DNA of 64,000 bases from Vibrio thalassae (GCF_900089835.1 NZ_OANU01000021.1:1-64000), one strand, 5' to 3'; positions 28,293 through 39,533 are shown, numbered from the stretch's first letter. Notes: generated from the sequence alone by a model not told the origin. Program-made: numbers and translations.

Positions 28293-28907
28293 TTACTTGG
28301 CAAGATCATCCAGTTTGATTTGTAGCCCTTGGCTAGCATCTTGTGCTTGCTGCGCTTCAGTGTAGGCTGTATACGCCGCATCGCGGTCGCCTTCACGAAT
28401 AGCAATATCACCGCGTAACTCAGCAACACGACCAGCCCATGCTTCGTTTGTGATTGTTGCTAGCTCTGCAACAGCACCGTCGTTATTACCCATTGCAGTC
28501 ATAAGACGAGCAATACGATAGGTCACAAGCGGAGCAATTGCCGCATCTTTGGTGTTACTCTGAGCCCATTGAAGCTGCTCAAGCGCTTTTTCAAGCTCAC
28601 CCGCTTCTACCTGTACTTTCGCCAATTGCAGTGACGCTAGCACGTTGTATTCTGTATCTTTGCTACCATCGATAAACGCTTGCACATCACCACTGGCATC
28701 TGCGCCATTTGTCGTGATAGTTTCAATCACTTTCGTGTACTGCTCAGATGCGGCTTCTTGCGTAGACGTTACCGAATCTTGATAATAACGCCAACCAAAT
28801 AAACCACCTAAACCAACAACAACACCAAGAACAACGGCTTTACCGTTTTCTTTCCACCAATCTTTGATCGCTTCTACTTGTTGCTCTTCAGAATCGTAGA
28901 GTTCCAC
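28293..28907 (-). CDS. yfgM: Ancillary SecYEG translocon subunit YfgM
   Basis: A 204-residue inner-membrane protein with a short cytoplasmic start (MELYDSEEQQVEAIKDWWKENG), one membrane helix (about 23-43) and a periplasmic TPR-like domain (Tetratricopeptide_9-type). E. coli YfgM joins PpiD at the translocon and links export to periplasmic chaperones. Located between hisS and bamB, as in E. coli. The final residues LQIKLDDLAK match the family end. Confidence 0.9.
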   Translation of the reverse strand: MELYDSEEQQVEAIKDWWKENGKAVVLGVVVGLGGLFGWRYYQDSVTSTQEAASEQYTKVIETITTNGADASGDVQAFIDGSKDTEYNVLASLQLAKVQVEAGELEKALEQLQWAQSNTKDAAIAPLVTYRIARLMTAMGNNDGAVAELATITNEAWAGRVAELRGDIAIREGDRDAAYTAYTEAQQAQDASQGLQIKLDDLAK

Positions 28908-28986
28908 TTCCTGTCCTCTTAATAGAAATCATCACGGATGTTGATCGATCCATTGCCTCAATATTCAATCAACATCAGTGTTAAAA

Positions 28987-30255
28987 CTAAATAATATCAG
29001 CTAATTTAGCGGCTAACTCAGTTTGAGCAATAGTTTCTTGCTCACCGCCCTGCAAATCTTTGACCACGACCGTATTCTCAGCAACCTCATTCTCACCAAG
29101 AACCAAAGCGTAGACTGCACCAACTTTATCAGCACGCTTAAATTGTTTCTTGAAGTTACCACCGCCAAAGTGGTTCATGACACGAATCCCCGGTAGCGCC
29201 TCACGTAGAGATTCCGCTAACTTCATTCCGGCCATCATGGTCCCTTCACCAGCAGTCACGACGTAGGCATCAACACTGCGACGAACATCGGTTAGTTCCA
29301 GCGTTTCCATCATCAGAACCAAACGCTCTAATCCCATAGCAAAGCCTACCGCTGGTGTTGCTTTGCCGCCTAGTTGTTCAACAAGGCCGTCATAGCGTCC
29401 ACCGCCACAGACTGTCCCTTGTGCGCCTAAGCTTTCGGTGATCCATTCGAATACAGTACGGTTGTAATAGTCCAGACCACGAACCAGGCGCTGGTTTACC
29501 GTATATTCGATTCCTGCAGCATCCAGAAGTTCACAAAGGCCTGCAAAATGTTGCTTGGAGTCTTGATCAAGATAATCAGCGAGTTCAGGCGCATCCACTA
29601 AGATGGCTTGTACATCTGGATTTTTACTATCTAGAACACGCAATGGATTAGTGTACATACGACGTTTGCTGTCTTCGTCGAGAACCTCAATATGCTGTTC
29701 TAAGTGCGCAATCAGCGCAGAGCGATAGTCAGCACGAGCGTCTAGAGAACCGATAGAGTTCAACTCTAAACGTACATGCTCAGCGATGCCTAGTTCACGC
29801 CATAGACGTGCCGTCATCATGATAAGTTCAGCATCAACATCAGGGCCGTCTAACCCAAATACTTCGACACCACATTGGTGGAATTGACGGTAGCGGCCTT
29901 TTTGTGGGCGTTCATGACGGAACATTGGGCCCATATACCATAGACGTTGCTCTTGGTTGTACAGCAAACCATTTTCGATCCCTGAACGAACACAGCCCGC
30001 AGTCCCTTCAGGACGCAAAGTTAGGCTGTCTCCATTGCGATCTTCAAATGTGTACATTTCCTTTTCGACCACATCTGTTACTTCACCAATAGCACGGCTG
30101 AACAAATGTGTCATTTCAACGATAGGCATACGTACTTCGTTGTAGCCATATGCGCTAACAACATGCTTCACTGTATTCTCAACTTTTTGCCAAAGAGGAG
30201 ATTGTGTTGGGAGGCAGTCGTTCATGCCTCGGATTGCTTGAATAGTTTTTGCCAC
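28987..30255 (-). CDS. hisS: Histidyl-tRNA synthetase
   Basis: Charges tRNA-His with histidine. The 422-residue class II synthetase has motif 1 around residue 50, motif 2 as [16 protein letters not shown], the His-specific segments [15 protein letters not shown] and CGGGRYDGL, motif 3 GFAMGLERL, and a C-terminal anticodon-binding domain. It starts with GTG at 30255 ([13 protein letters not shown]). It sits 26 bases after ispG and is followed by yfgM after 79 bases. Confidence 0.96.
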   Translation of the reverse strand: MAKTIQAIRGMNDCLPTQSPLWQKVENTVKHVVSAYGYNEVRMPIVEMTHLFSRAIGEVTDVVEKEMYTFEDRNGDSLTLRPEGTAGCVRSGIENGLLYNQEQRLWYMGPMFRHERPQKGRYRQFHQCGVEVFGLDGPDVDAELIMMTARLWRELGIAEHVRLELNSIGSLDARADYRSALIAHLEQHIEVLDEDSKRRMYTNPLRVLDSKNPDVQAILVDAPELADYLDQDSKQHFAGLCELLDAAGIEYTVNQRLVRGLDYYNRTVFEWITESLGAQGTVCGGGRYDGLVEQLGGKATPAVGFAMGLERLVLMMETLELTDVRRSVDAYVVTAGEGTMMAGMKLAESLREALPGIRVMNHFGGGNFKKQFKRADKVGAVYALVLGENEVAENTVVVKDLQGGEQETIAQTELAAKLADII

Positions 30256-30281
30256 AGTTTAATACCGTTATATCGTTGAAA

Positions 30282-31406
30282 TTATTTATCTTCTACTTGA
30301 TTCACTTCGATGCGATTTGACTCATCTAACATCGACGCTTTCGCGCGAATTTTTGCTTCGAGCTGATTCACTAGGTCATCATTATCAAAGCGCTCTTTCT
30401 GACGTTTACCGTCTTCGTAAAAAGCACTTTTCTTATTGCTGCCTGCCAAGCCTAAATGTGACACTTCTGCCTCACCCGGCCCATTCACCACACAGCCGAT
30501 AATCGATACATCCATCGGTGTAATCACGTCTTCTAGACGCTGCTCTAACGCATTTACTGTACCGATCACATCGAATTCTTGACGTGAGCAACTTGGACAA
30601 GCAATGAAGTTGATACCGCGAGAGCGAATACGTAATGATTTGAGGATATCAAAGCCTACTTTAATCTCTTCAACAGGATCAGCCGCCAAAGAAATACGTA
30701 ATGTATCACCAATACCTTCCGCTAATAACATACCCAGTCCAACGGAAGATTTGACTGCGCCCGCACGCGCTCCACCAGCTTCGGTAATCCCTAAGTGTAG
30801 TGGTTGGTCGATCTTTTGCGCCAGTAATCGGTAAGAGTCAACGGCAAGGAAGACATCCGATGCTTTAACACTGACTTTAAACTGATCAAAGTTAAGTCGA
30901 TCGAGAATATCAACATGGCGCATCGCTGATTCAACCAGTGCCGCAGGCGTCGGTTCGCCGTACTTCATTTGAATATCTTTCTCGAGCGAACCGCCGTTGA
31001 CACCAATACGAATAGGAATGTTGTTATCGCGAGCACAATCGACGACAGAGCGAATACGAGCTTCGTTGCCGATGTTACCCGGGTTGATACGCAAACAATC
31101 AACGCCGTATTCTGCCACTTTAAGTGCAATTCGATAGTCGAAATGAATATCCGCAACGAGTGGAATCGAGATTTGTTGTTTTATCTCGCGAAACGCTTCC
31201 GCCGCATCCATGGTAGGCACAGATACACGAACAATGTCTGCACCGACATTTTCCAGCGCTTTAATTTGAGTGACGGTCGCGGCGACATCTGTCGTACGAG
31301 TATTTGTCATTGACTGTACTGCAATGGGCGCGCCATCGCCGATAGGTACATCGCCCACATAAATACGCGTAGATGGGCGACGTTTAATTGGTGATTCGTG
31401 ATGCAT
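30282..31406 (-). CDS. ispG: 4-hydroxy-3-methylbut-2-en-1-yl diphosphate synthase
   Basis: Reductive step of the MEP isoprenoid pathway, converting MEcPP to HMBPP with a [4Fe-4S] cluster. 374 residues with [10 protein letters not shown] near the N-terminus, the barrel segment RINPGN, and the cluster ligands in [15 protein letters not shown] and [11 protein letters not shown]. The C-terminal tail after KIRAKA is longer than needed but unremarkable. It begins 9 bases after the rodZ stop, and is followed by hisS, so the three form one operon. Confidence 0.96.
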   Translation of the reverse strand: MHHESPIKRRPSTRIYVGDVPIGDGAPIAVQSMTNTRTTDVAATVTQIKALENVGADIVRVSVPTMDAAEAFREIKQQISIPLVADIHFDYRIALKVAEYGVDCLRINPGNIGNEARIRSVVDCARDNNIPIRIGVNGGSLEKDIQMKYGEPTPAALVESAMRHVDILDRLNFDQFKVSVKASDVFLAVDSYRLLAQKIDQPLHLGITEAGGARAGAVKSSVGLGMLLAEGIGDTLRISLAADPVEEIKVGFDILKSLRIRSRGINFIACPSCSRQEFDVIGTVNALEQRLEDVITPMDVSIIGCVVNGPGEAEVSHLGLAGSNKKSAFYEDGKRQKERFDNDDLVNQLEAKIRAKASMLDESNRIEVNQVEDK

Positions 31407-31415
31407 ATTGATTAT

Positions 31416-32432
31416 CTAAGGTAAGGTGAATCGAGCTACTTTGCCTGAAGTATACCCAGAAAGGTCGACAGGTTCACTTGCTAATGTCATTGAAACCTTC
31501 TCAGGTGCGCCCAAAATCACTTTAAACGGCGCTTTTCCATTAACATTAACACTGTCACCTTGCTTTTTAATGCCTGTCGTGATGGTTTTGCCATCTGCGT
31601 CTTTCAACTGGATCCAGCAGTCTCCAGTAAACGTCATCGTCAGGTTTGTCAATCCGTCTGTCGGTTTAGATTGTTCTTTGTCAGATTCCGGCTTTTCATC
31701 TGTCACAACGTCTTGCTGCGCCGACGTGTCTTTATTGGTAACTGGCTCCGACACCGGCTCTGTCGTCGTCGCTTCTGTCACCACGGCTTGCTGCGCCGAC
31801 GTATCTTTATTGGTAACTGGCTCCGACACTGGCTCTGTTGTCGTCGCTTCTGTTTGTTCTGGCGCTTCGATAATAGCAGAAACATCAATCGTTTTGACGT
31901 CATCTTCCGCGGGAGCTAACTCTGATTGAGCCACAACTTTTGGAGAAGTTGGCTCTTCAACCTGAAATGCTGGATCAGTATTATCAGCAATTTCAGATAA
32001 GGTGTCCTTTTGCTGACTTTGCAGCCACCATACCGATGAGATACCAATAATAACGACGAAGATGCCCCACGTGAGTTTCATGATACGGCTATCGTGCTTT
32101 TCTTTATTGGTTTTTTGAGAAAAACTTTGCATTGGCTGTTCAGAATGTTGAGCTTCAATATGATGCTCGATAGCACCCAAGATCTCTTTCTCATCGATAC
32201 CCACCGCTTTAGCGTATGAGCGTAGATACCCTCGAGTAAATGTGGCAACTTGCTCGCCATCAAAAGCATTGGCTTCAATTTTCTGAATAATGGCAACGCG
32301 TAATCGCAATCTATCTGCAATCTGCTTTTGAGTGAGCCCTAATGCTTCTCGCTTCTCTTTAAGAATCGTTCCAGCAAGGGATGGCTCGTGTTGTTCTACT
32401 TGATCTACTACGGTATTTTTTTCAGCACTCAT
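31416..32432 (-). CDS. rodZ: Cytoskeletal/cell-shape protein RodZ
   Basis: RodZ links MreB filaments to the elongasome and keeps rods. 338 residues: an N-terminal HTH (Xre-like; LKEKREALGLTQKQIADRLRLR, about 24-45), a membrane helix (about 120-138), a long Thr/Glu/Pro-rich periplasmic linker, and the C-terminal DUF4115 domain (GDCWIQLKDADGKTI). The linker holds two tandem copies of a 25-residue unit (PVSEPVTNKDTSAQQ core), matching a 75-bp DNA duplication. First gene of rodZ-ispG-hisS; a 488-base gap lies upstream. Confidence 0.93.
   Translation of the reverse strand: MSAEKNTVVDQVEQHEPSLAGTILKEKREALGLTQKQIADRLRLRVAIIQKIEANAFDGEQVATFTRGYLRSYAKAVGIDEKEILGAIEHHIEAQHSEQPMQSFSQKTNKEKHDSRIMKLTWGIFVVIIGISSVWWLQSQQKDTLSEIADNTDPAFQVEEPTSPKVVAQSELAPAEDDVKTIDVSAIIEAPEQTEATTTEPVSEPVTNKDTSAQQAVVTEATTTEPVSEPVTNKDTSAQQDVVTDEKPESDKEQSKPTDGLTNLTMTFTGDCWIQLKDADGKTITTGIKKQGDSVNVNGKAPFKVILGAPEKVSMTLASEPVDLSGYTSGKVARFTLP
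31701..31850 (-). repeat. 75-bp tandem duplication within rodZ
   Basis: Two adjacent copies, 31701-31775 and 31776-31850, agree at 70 of 75 bases by my hand alignment. Being a multiple of three, the repeat keeps the frame and lengthens the periplasmic linker by 25 residues. Confidence 0.95.
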
Positions 32433-32875
32433 TGATTATGTACTTCTTTTGGTTGTGACTATGACGCGACACGCTTAATTCGTTTTATTTTTTGGTGTTG
32501 TATCGTCAATAGTGTGGTAAATCGTACGTCCTAACTGTTATTACAGCATAGTACCAAATTACTGACTTCTGCACGTCTCTATAGTGCAAAGTACTCAATT
32601 TCATTATAATTTTCGCGCAATATCGCCCCGTTATGGAACAAGACAGCGGCAGGATGTGACCATCATAGTCGATTCTAGCCATGAGTTAAAATCGGCAAAC
32701 GTAAAACGACGTAAATAGAACCCTTTTTGTTCAAAAATTGACACTATCTATTAGGTTCAGACGACGTTTTGAAATATTTGATTAACAAAAACGATATTTG
32801 TTCCATTAATACTGCATTTTTTATCAATAAATTGTGGCAAAGATCAGAGTTTCTCGCTGCCACGCTTTCAGATAC
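32433..32875. other. Gene-free stretch between rlmN terminator and rodZ
   Basis: No ORF of note on either strand. On the minus strand it must contain the rodZ operon promoter; TATGAT and several TTG-rich boxes exist but none is decisive. In pseudomonads pilF sits here; I find no pilF remnant. Confidence 0.45.
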
Positions 32876-32906
32876 AAAAAAACCAAGCAAATACTTGGTT
32901 TTTATT
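32876..32906 (-). terminator. Rho-independent terminator after rlmN
   Basis: AACCAAG-CAAATA-CTTGGTT stem, with A and T runs at both sides. It lies 15 bases past the rlmN stop on the minus strand. Confidence 0.85.
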
Positions 32907-32920
32907 TATTTGTTCTCGAT

Positions 32921-34060
32921 TTAAAGCGCTTTCACAGGAATTGCTTTCACAGGAATAGCTTCGCCCTTTTGCTCGGCCAATAGCTTGGTACGCTTGGTTC
33001 GGTCGATAACATCACCGACCAACTGACCACATGCTGCATCAATATCATCACCACGAGTCTTACGAACCGTCACTGTATAATCATATTGCATAAGCGTTTT
33101 CATAAAACGGTCTATACGCGAATTACTTGGCTTCTTGTAAGGTGAACCTGGATAAGGGTTAAATGGAATCAAGTTGATTTTCGCAGGTGTATCTTTCAAT
33201 AATTCGGCCAGTTCACGAGCGTGATCCATATCATCGTTAACATGGTCTAAAAGCACATATTCAACGGTAACTTTACCGCGGTTAGCGTTCGATGATGCAA
33301 TATAACGACGTACAGATGCTAAGAAGTCTTGAATATCCCAACGATCGTTAATCGGCATAATTTCACTGCGCAGCTTGTCATTTGGCGCGTGAAGAGAAAT
33401 CGCCAACGCAACATCAATTTCACCGGTCATTTGATCAAGGCCAGAAACCACACCAGACGTCGAAACCGTCACACGGCGCTTAGACAATCCAAAACCAAGA
33501 TCGTCTAGCATAATCTCTAGTGCAGGCATCAAGTTTTTCATATTCAGTAACGGCTCACCCATACCCATCATCACGACGTTGGTAATAGGACGACGACCCG
33601 TCTCTTTTTCAAGACCTACTTCACGAGCAGCGCGCCATACCTGACCAATGATTTCAGAGACTTTAAGGTTACGGTTAAAACCTTGCTGTGCCGTTGAGCA
33701 GAATTTGCACTCTAATGCACAACCTACTTGTGATGAAACACAAAGTGTCGCACGGTCATCATCCGGAATATATACCGTTTCAACATCTTGATCGCCCACA
33801 CGCATCGCCCACTTGATGGTGCCATCTGATGAATGCTGCGCTTCAGAGACTGTCGGTGCTTTGATTTCAGCTAAGCGAATCAACTTTTCACGAAGCTTCT
33901 TGTTGATGTTGGTCATCTTCTCAAAGTCATCACAGCCGAAGTGATAGATCCACTTCATGACCTGATCAGCACGGAAGGCTTTTTCGCCAAGTTCCTCTTG
34001 GAAGAATTTACGCATACCTTTGCGATCAAAATCGAGTAGATTGACTTTTTGTGCGGTCAT
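32921..34060 (-). CDS. rlmN: Dual-specificity 23S rRNA/tRNA C2-adenine methyltransferase RlmN
   Basis: Radical-SAM enzyme methylating A2503 of 23S rRNA and A37 of some tRNAs, using a Cys-bound methyl. 379 residues. Visible: the cluster motif CALECKFC (CxxxCxxC) in [29 protein letters not shown], and the C-terminal methyl-accepting Cys in [10 protein letters not shown]. The tail ends in a duplicated AIPVK, matched by a 15-bp repeat. Located downstream of ndk, with a terminator between them. Confidence 0.95.
   Translation of the reverse strand: MTAQKVNLLDFDRKGMRKFFQEELGEKAFRADQVMKWIYHFGCDDFEKMTNINKKLREKLIRLAEIKAPTVSEAQHSSDGTIKWAMRVGDQDVETVYIPDDDRATLCVSSQVGCALECKFCSTAQQGFNRNLKVSEIIGQVWRAAREVGLEKETGRRPITNVVMMGMGEPLLNMKNLMPALEIMLDDLGFGLSKRRVTVSTSGVVSGLDQMTGEIDVALAISLHAPNDKLRSEIMPINDRWDIQDFLASVRRYIASSNANRGKVTVEYVLLDHVNDDMDHARELAELLKDTPAKINLIPFNPYPGSPYKKPSNSRIDRFMKTLMQYDYTVTVRKTRGDDIDAACGQLVGDVIDRTKRTKLLAEQKGEAIPVKAIPVKAL
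32928..32957 (-). repeat. 15-bp direct repeat at the rlmN 3' end
   Basis: GCTTTCACAGGAATT followed directly by GCTTTCACAGGAATA. It encodes a doubled AIPVK at the C-terminus, outside the conserved core. Confidence 0.9.
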
Positions 34061-34204
34061 GTTGCCTCTTCGATGACGGTGATTCTAGTTAAGGGCGCGA
34101 ATTGTACAGCCTTTAGGCGACTACAACAAGCGCTACAAAACCTTAAAATAATAAGGTATTCATTTATAAGTGAACATTTTTTGTACAGCTCAAAAGCCCA
34201 ATGT

Positions 34205-34228
34205 AAAAAAGGAGGCGAAAGCCTCCTT
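34205..34228 (-). terminator. Rho-independent terminator after ndk
   Basis: AAGGAGGC-TTTC-GCCTCCTTTTTT on the minus strand, 20 bases past the ndk stop. Confidence 0.88.
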
Positions 34229-34248
34229 GTGTTGAGCACAATCAATCA

Positions 34249-34674
34249 TCAACGCGGGCAGATTTCCGATGTCGGAAAGAAGAACTCAATTTCTCGAGCC
34301 GCTGATTCAGGGCTGTCTGAACCATGAACCGAGTTGTGACGCATGCTTAATGCATAGTCTGCACGAATGGTTCCACAAGCGGCTTCTTCTGGATTAGTTT
34401 TACCCATAAGTTCACGATAACGAGCAATCGCATCTTCACCCTCGAGCACTTGAACCATAATAGGACCAGAGGTCATAAACTCACGTAGCGCCTCAAAAAA
34501 TGGCTTACCCTCATGCTCTGCATAGAAACCTTTCGCTTGCTCGTCGGTAAGATGAACCATCTTAGCCGCAATAATTTTTAGACCGGCTTTCTCAATACGA
34601 TGATAGATTTCACCAATAAGATTACGTTCTACTGCATCTGGTTTAACGATTGAAAATGTTCTTTCTAGGGCCAT
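34249..34674 (-). CDS. ndk: Nucleoside diphosphate kinase
   Basis: Moves the gamma-phosphate from ATP to other NDPs and dNDPs through a phospho-His. 141 residues, the usual 140-145. Opening [20 protein letters not shown]; the active-site His is in [16 protein letters not shown], near residue 118. Ends [12 protein letters not shown]. It lies between pepB and rlmN, as in related genomes, and has its own terminator. Confidence 0.96.
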   Translation of the reverse strand: MALERTFSIVKPDAVERNLIGEIYHRIEKAGLKIIAAKMVHLTDEQAKGFYAEHEGKPFFEALREFMTSGPIMVQVLEGEDAIARYRELMGKTNPEEAACGTIRADYALSMRHNSVHGSDSPESAAREIEFFFPTSEICPR

Positions 34675-34706
34675 TATTGTTCCTTATCTTTCTGTTTCTA
34701 TAGTTG

Positions 34707-36005
34707 TTATTTGGTTTGAGCTTGCTCGGTAAGCAATCGAGCGAGAGTGCGAACCCCCATGCCAGTTGCACCCGCAGACCACTTATCCGTCGCAGCTTTA
34801 CGATAAGTGCCAGCACAATCAAAGTGCAGCCAACCTTTTTTGTAATCAGTAACAAAGTAAGACAAGAATGCCGCTGCGGTACTTGCTCCTGGTGAATAAT
34901 CACCACTACTGATATTAGAAAGGTCAGCGAAATTTGACGGCAACATGCCACGGTGGAAATCGGCTAGAGGTAGCGGCCAAAGACCTTCTTTCTCTTGATT
35001 TGCGTTGGTTAACGCTTGATGCGCAAGTTCATCATCAAAAGACATGATCGCATGATAATCATTGCCTAGAGCGTTTTTAGCTGCACCTGTGAGCGTGGCA
35101 CAATCTATGATTAGCTCTGGATTTTGTTCACTCGCGTAAATCAGACCATCGGCGAGGACCAAACGTCCTTCCGCATCCGTATTCATGATCTCAACGGTTT
35201 TGCCATTTTTATAGGTGATCACATCACCAAGCTTCAACGCACGACCAGAGACCATATTTTCGGCACAACAAAGAATCAGTTTCACACGCTTATTCAAACC
35301 ACGCATGATCGCCAAACCTAGGCCGCCAGTGATGGTTCCAGCACCGCCCATGTCCGCTTTCATGGCCGACATGAAGTTAGAAGGCTTCAAGCTATAGCCA
35401 CCTGAATCAAAGGTAATCCCCTTCCCAACAAGGCATGCAAATACCGGAGCATTTTCATCACCAGTTGGGTTGTAATCGAGTTGCAGCATTGCTGACGTAC
35501 GGTCAGAGCCACGACCGACGGCGAAAATGCCTTCCCACCCCTCTGTCAGTAAGTCTTTATCTTTTACGATACGGTAGGTAACGTGCTCAGGTGCCGTCGA
35601 TTTTATGAATTCTGCCGCCACTGTCGCCAGTTGACGAGGGGCGACTTCTTCTGCACTTTTATTGATGATGTCACGGGTCCAATCAGACGCTTTGATACGA
35701 GCGTTCAACTCTTGGTCATCTTGCTCGCTAAGAGATGGGAGCGTCACTTGTGTCGTTTTTCTTGAGTTGCGATAACCTTGATAAAACGCCCAAGTGGACT
35801 CTAAATCCCAACCTTCACCAGCTAACGTTGCATGACTAATACCTTGTGCATCTAGTTTACGAGCCGCGCGCTGAATAGCACCTAAATCGTGGCCTTCGCC
35901 TAAATGTACGGTCGCGCCAGTATCAGTGAAAGAGATAATCGCTTTTTCGCCCCATTGAGGAGCAGCCGCTTCTTGGCTAAGAAATACCGACATTGTGTTA
36001 GACAT
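34707..36005 (-). CDS. pepB: Peptidase B (leucyl-aminopeptidase family M17)
   Basis: A broad-specificity aminopeptidase with two metal ions. 432 residues. Metal and catalytic motifs are visible: [24 protein letters not shown] and the M17 signature [25 protein letters not shown] precedes the ATG. It follows iscX after 175 bases and a terminator, the isc-pepB order seen in E. coli. The N-terminal domain is shorter than in PepA, which supports PepB. Confidence 0.93.
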   Translation of the reverse strand: MSNTMSVFLSQEAAAPQWGEKAIISFTDTGATVHLGEGHDLGAIQRAARKLDAQGISHATLAGEGWDLESTWAFYQGYRNSRKTTQVTLPSLSEQDDQELNARIKASDWTRDIINKSAEEVAPRQLATVAAEFIKSTAPEHVTYRIVKDKDLLTEGWEGIFAVGRGSDRTSAMLQLDYNPTGDENAPVFACLVGKGITFDSGGYSLKPSNFMSAMKADMGGAGTITGGLGLAIMRGLNKRVKLILCCAENMVSGRALKLGDVITYKNGKTVEIMNTDAEGRLVLADGLIYASEQNPELIIDCATLTGAAKNALGNDYHAIMSFDDELAHQALTNANQEKEGLWPLPLADFHRGMLPSNFADLSNISSGDYSPGASTAAAFLSYFVTDYKKGWLHFDCAGTYRKAATDKWSAGATGMGVRTLARLLTEQAQTK

Positions 36006-36130
36006 GGTCTCTCCTTGTCTTAATTCTGTTTGTGTTGTCGCCTCTTATGATTCAAATGATGTTATCACTATGTAGAGACAATACCAATGACCCGCCCAGA
36101 GGAATTAATAACAATGTAACATGCAGCGAC

Positions 36131-36158
36131 AAAAAAACGGACCAAAGGTCCGTTTTTA
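36131..36158 (-). terminator. Rho-independent terminator after iscX
   Basis: AAACGGACC-TTT-GGTCCGTTTTTTT on the minus strand. It closes the isc operon about 23 bases past the iscX stop. Confidence 0.88.
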
Positions 36159-36180
36159 GAATTAAAGTTAGAGAGATTGA

Positions 36181-36381
36181 TCAATCGTACTCGTCCATCC
36201 AGCACAAGATGACTGCTTCGAGAATTTTCTCATTGGAACGATTTGGATCGTCATCAAAATCTTCCAGTTCCGTTATCCATTTATGCAAGTCAGTAAAACG
36301 AACCGTTTTAGGATCCGTGTCTGGGAATTGATCGCACAGTTCTATAGCGATATCACGAGAATCAGTCCATGTTAAGCTCAT
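36181..36381 (-). CDS. iscX: Iron-sulfur assembly adaptor IscX
   Basis: Small acidic protein that binds IscS and iron and moderates cluster assembly. 66 residues, as in E. coli (YfhJ). The winged-helix family pattern is clear: [33 protein letters not shown] and the end [11 protein letters not shown]. Last gene of the isc-hsc-fdx run; it begins 14 bases after the fdx stop. Confidence 0.95.
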   Translation of the reverse strand: MSLTWTDSRDIAIELCDQFPDTDPKTVRFTDLHKWITELEDFDDDPNRSNEKILEAVILCWMDEYD

Positions 36382-36395
36382 GTATCCTCCACTTT

Positions 36396-36734
36396 TTAGT
36401 GATCTTCAGATGCGTGGTTTAAAGTATACTTTGGAATTTCTATTACTAAGTCTTCGTCAGCAACAACCGCTTGGCATCCCAAACGTGATTCTGGCTCCAA
36501 ACCCCATGCTTTATCAAGCATGTCGTCTTCAAGCTCTTCACTCTCTTCTAGTGAATCAAAGCCTTCACGAATAATCACGTGACATGTGGTGCAAGCGCAC
36601 GACTTTTCACATGCATGTTCAATCCCAATACCGTTCTTTAGTGCCACATCTAATACGGTTTCGCCTTCGTTAGCCTCTAACACTGCGCCTTCTGGGCACA
36701 GATCTTCATGGGGCAGAACAACTATTTTTGGCAT
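36396..36734 (-). CDS. fdx: ISC-system [2Fe-2S] ferredoxin
   Basis: Electron donor for iron-sulfur cluster assembly. 112 residues with the adrenodoxin-type ligands [10 protein letters not shown] (three Cys used) and a fourth in LGCQAV. Opening [20 protein letters not shown] and the acidic partner-binding region [17 protein letters not shown] are typical. It follows hscA after 19 bases and precedes iscX. Confidence 0.95.
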   Translation of the reverse strand: MPKIVVLPHEDLCPEGAVLEANEGETVLDVALKNGIGIEHACEKSCACTTCHVIIREGFDSLEESEELEDDMLDKAWGLEPESRLGCQAVVADEDLVIEIPKYTLNHASEDH

Positions 36735-36753
36735 GACTACTTAGTCCTCGAAT

Positions 36754-38604
36754 TTAAATGTTATCTACTGATTGACCAGCAAGAGCCTCACGAATGGACT
36801 TATCCATTCGACGAGAAGCGAACTCCTGGCTCGCTTTGTCAGTATCTTTTATACCTTGTTCAATGGCATCGGCATCGTCACCATTGCGCAATTTAATCAG
36901 TGCTTCAATCGCCTCAACTAAAACCTGTTTCTCTTGCTCATTAAGTAAAGCGTCGCCATCTGCTTGCATCGCAGCGATTAGGCCTTCTATTACTCGATCC
37001 GCTTCGACACGTTGTTCGGCTAATGCACGAGCTAACATGTCATCTTTAGCGTAAGTCATCGAATCCTTGAGCATATTAGTCACTTCATCATCGCTTAGGC
37101 CATAAGAAGGTTTTACTTGGATATCCGATTGAATCCCAGTGCTCTTCTCCATCGCAGTAACCGACAATAAACCATCTGCATCAACTTGATAAGTGACACG
37201 GATATGCGCAGCACCCGCTGCCATTGGTGGGATGCCCTTTAGTGAAAATCGAGCTAGAGAGCGGCAGTCTTCCACCATTTCTCGTTCACCTTGAACGATA
37301 TGAACCGACATCGCCGTTTGACCGTCTTTAAAAGTAGTAAACTCTTGAGCACGGGCAACAGGAATCGTGGTATTTCGTGGGACGATTTTCTCAACAAGCC
37401 CTCCCATGGTTTCGATACCAAGCGATAAAGGCAGCACATCGAGTAGCAACATTTCTGAATCAGGTTTGTTGCCAGCGAGAATGTCGGCTTGAATCGCCGC
37501 ACCAATGGCCACAACTTCATCAGGATTAATACTAGTCAGTGGTGTTTTTCCAAAGAACTCTCCAACCATATCGCGAACTAGCGGGGTGCGAGTAGAGCCA
37601 CCCACCATCACGACCTCAAGGACATCTTCAGTCTCGACTTCAGCATCCTTTAGGGCACGACGACAGGAAAGGAGTGTTTTCTTGACTAGGGCACGAATGA
37701 GATCTTCAAATTGAGCTTTCGACAGCGTCCCTTGCCAGCCTAACACATCGACATCTGCGACATCAGAAGAACTCAAATCAATCTTAGCTTGTGTTGCTGC
37801 ATCTAGTAATTGACGTTGCTCTTGCAACGTCAATTCAGATTTACCAATTTGCTGTTGCAAATGCTCAGCAACCAAATGGTCAAAATCATCGCCACCTAGT
37901 GCTGAATCACCACCTGTCGCCAGCACTTCAAACACACCGCGAGATAATCGAAGAATGGAAATATCAAAGGTGCCGCCACCAAGGTCATAAACCGCAATCA
38001 CGCCTTCTTGACCGCTATCCAAACCATAAGCAATCGCAGCGGCGGTAGGCTCGTTGAGGAGACGTAAAACGTGCAAGCCTGCTAAGCTCGCCGCATCTTT
38101 TGTGCCTTGGCGCTGAGCATCATCAAAATACGCTGGTACGGTAATAACAACACCCGCTAGCTCACCACCTAATGATTCTTCTGCACGTTGAGCCAGCGCT
38201 TTTAAAATATCGGAAGACACTTGAATAGGATTCTTCGCCCCACCGCGAGTTTGTAATACCGGTAGACCATTGTCACTTTCGGTCAATGAATAAAGCATGG
38301 ATGGATAACGGCTTTGAACATCTGCGAGTGAACGACCTAGCAGTCGTTTCACTGAGATAATCGTGTTGACCGGATCAGCGGCTGCGTTATCACGCGCATC
38401 GATGCCAACAGTGGTCGTCTCTTCTGTATAGTGCACGACTGATGGTAGGATCTTTCTACCTTCAGAATCTGGCAGCGTTGCTGCTTCTCCACTTCTTACC
38501 GTTGCAACTAAAGAGTTTGTTGTCCCTAAATCAATCCCCGCCGCCAACTTATGTTCATGGGGCGCTGAGCTTTGACCGGGTTCTGCGATTTGAAGTAATG
38601 CCAT
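36754..38604 (-). CDS. hscA: Hsp70-type chaperone HscA
   Basis: Specialised Hsp70 that, with HscB, releases clusters from IscU. 616 residues: nucleotide-binding domain with [25 protein letters not shown] and [17 protein letters not shown], then the substrate-binding domain ([13 protein letters not shown]) and a lid. The DnaK-type EEVD-like end is absent, as usual for HscA. Lies between hscB and fdx, with short gaps. Confidence 0.96.
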   Translation of the reverse strand: MALLQIAEPGQSSAPHEHKLAAGIDLGTTNSLVATVRSGEAATLPDSEGRKILPSVVHYTEETTTVGIDARDNAAADPVNTIISVKRLLGRSLADVQSRYPSMLYSLTESDNGLPVLQTRGGAKNPIQVSSDILKALAQRAEESLGGELAGVVITVPAYFDDAQRQGTKDAASLAGLHVLRLLNEPTAAAIAYGLDSGQEGVIAVYDLGGGTFDISILRLSRGVFEVLATGGDSALGGDDFDHLVAEHLQQQIGKSELTLQEQRQLLDAATQAKIDLSSSDVADVDVLGWQGTLSKAQFEDLIRALVKKTLLSCRRALKDAEVETEDVLEVVMVGGSTRTPLVRDMVGEFFGKTPLTSINPDEVVAIGAAIQADILAGNKPDSEMLLLDVLPLSLGIETMGGLVEKIVPRNTTIPVARAQEFTTFKDGQTAMSVHIVQGEREMVEDCRSLARFSLKGIPPMAAGAAHIRVTYQVDADGLLSVTAMEKSTGIQSDIQVKPSYGLSDDEVTNMLKDSMTYAKDDMLARALAEQRVEADRVIEGLIAAMQADGDALLNEQEKQVLVEAIEALIKLRNGDDADAIEQGIKDTDKASQEFASRRMDKSIREALAGQSVDNI

Positions 38605-38626
38605 TCAATATCCTTGGAAGCTTCCA

Positions 38627-39142
38627 TTAGCCAAGCAGCTTATCTTCTAGCTGTTCTATTTCACTTTGTAGCTTGGCGATAAATTTTAGTTTTCTGACGC
38701 TATCAGCGGCTTCAAGCCACTGTTGCTGTTCGAGTCGCTGTTGTAGCTCTAGAAGTTGAGATTTAAACATTTTGCTGACCTTGGCTTCAAAGTCAAAAAG
38801 TTCTGATTCAACGTCCTCTGAGGATTCGATTTCTTCTAGAGTTTCGCGCAGCTCCATTTGTTCCATTAAGAACATGGGATCTTGCAGAGTTTGCTGTTCT
38901 GCTCGAATGTCTACACCGTTTTCAGCTAACAGATATTCCGCTCTAGAAATAGGTTTACGAAGGACTTGGTATGCGTCATTAATTTGCGCCGCCTTCTGCA
39001 CCGCAAGCATACGGTCACGTTCAGAAGCAGTGGCGAAATTATCAGGGTGAAAGCGTCGCTGTAATTCTCTGAATTGAGAAGAAAGAAGGCTACCGTCCAG
39101 TTCAAACTGAATAGGTAGCCCAAATAATTCGAAATGGTTCAT
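38627..39142 (-). CDS. hscB: J-domain co-chaperone HscB
   Basis: Delivers IscU to HscA and stimulates its ATPase. 171 residues with an N-terminal J domain (MNHFELFGLPIQFELD) holding the HPD motif in RRFHPDNFA (about residues 32-34), and a three-helix C-terminal domain that binds IscU. Placed between iscA and hscA, the standard isc order. Confidence 0.95.
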   Translation of the reverse strand: MNHFELFGLPIQFELDGSLLSSQFRELQRRFHPDNFATASERDRMLAVQKAAQINDAYQVLRKPISRAEYLLAENGVDIRAEQQTLQDPMFLMEQMELRETLEEIESSEDVESELFDFEAKVSKMFKSQLLELQQRLEQQQWLEAADSVRKLKFIAKLQSEIEQLEDKLLG

Positions 39143-39209
39143 AACATTGACTCACAAACAAGAATCGTGGAGCAACTGGTTAAGCCAATTGCACCACGAT
39201 GATTAAAGG

Positions 39210-39533
39210 TTAGACATTAAAGCTTTCGCCACAACCGCATTCGCCTTTCGCGTTTGGGTTGTTGAATTCGAACCCTTCGTTCAAGCCTTCTTTTACGTAG
39301 TCAAGCTCTGTTCCATCAAGATAAACCAAGCTTTTTGCATCGATAATGACTTTTACACCAGAGTGTTCAAACACTTCATCACCATCATCAAGTTCGTCAA
39401 CAAACTCAAGAACATAGGCCATACCAGAACAACCGGTAGTCTTTACACCTAAGCGTAACCCTATACCTTTACCGCGGTTTTCTAAAAACGCTCTTACTCG
39501 GCTTGCTGCTGCTTCTGTCATTGAGATGGCCAT
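39210..39533 (-). CDS. iscA: A-type iron-sulfur carrier IscA
   Basis: Accepts or carries clusters to [4Fe-4S] apoproteins. 107 residues, with the three conserved Cys in [10 protein letters not shown] (about 35) and GECGCGESF (99 and 101). Opening [19 protein letters not shown] is typical. Followed by hscB after 67 bases. Confidence 0.95.
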   Translation of the reverse strand: MAISMTEAAASRVRAFLENRGKGIGLRLGVKTTGCSGMAYVLEFVDELDDGDEVFEHSGVKVIIDAKSLVYLDGTELDYVKEGLNEGFEFNNPNAKGECGCGESFNV

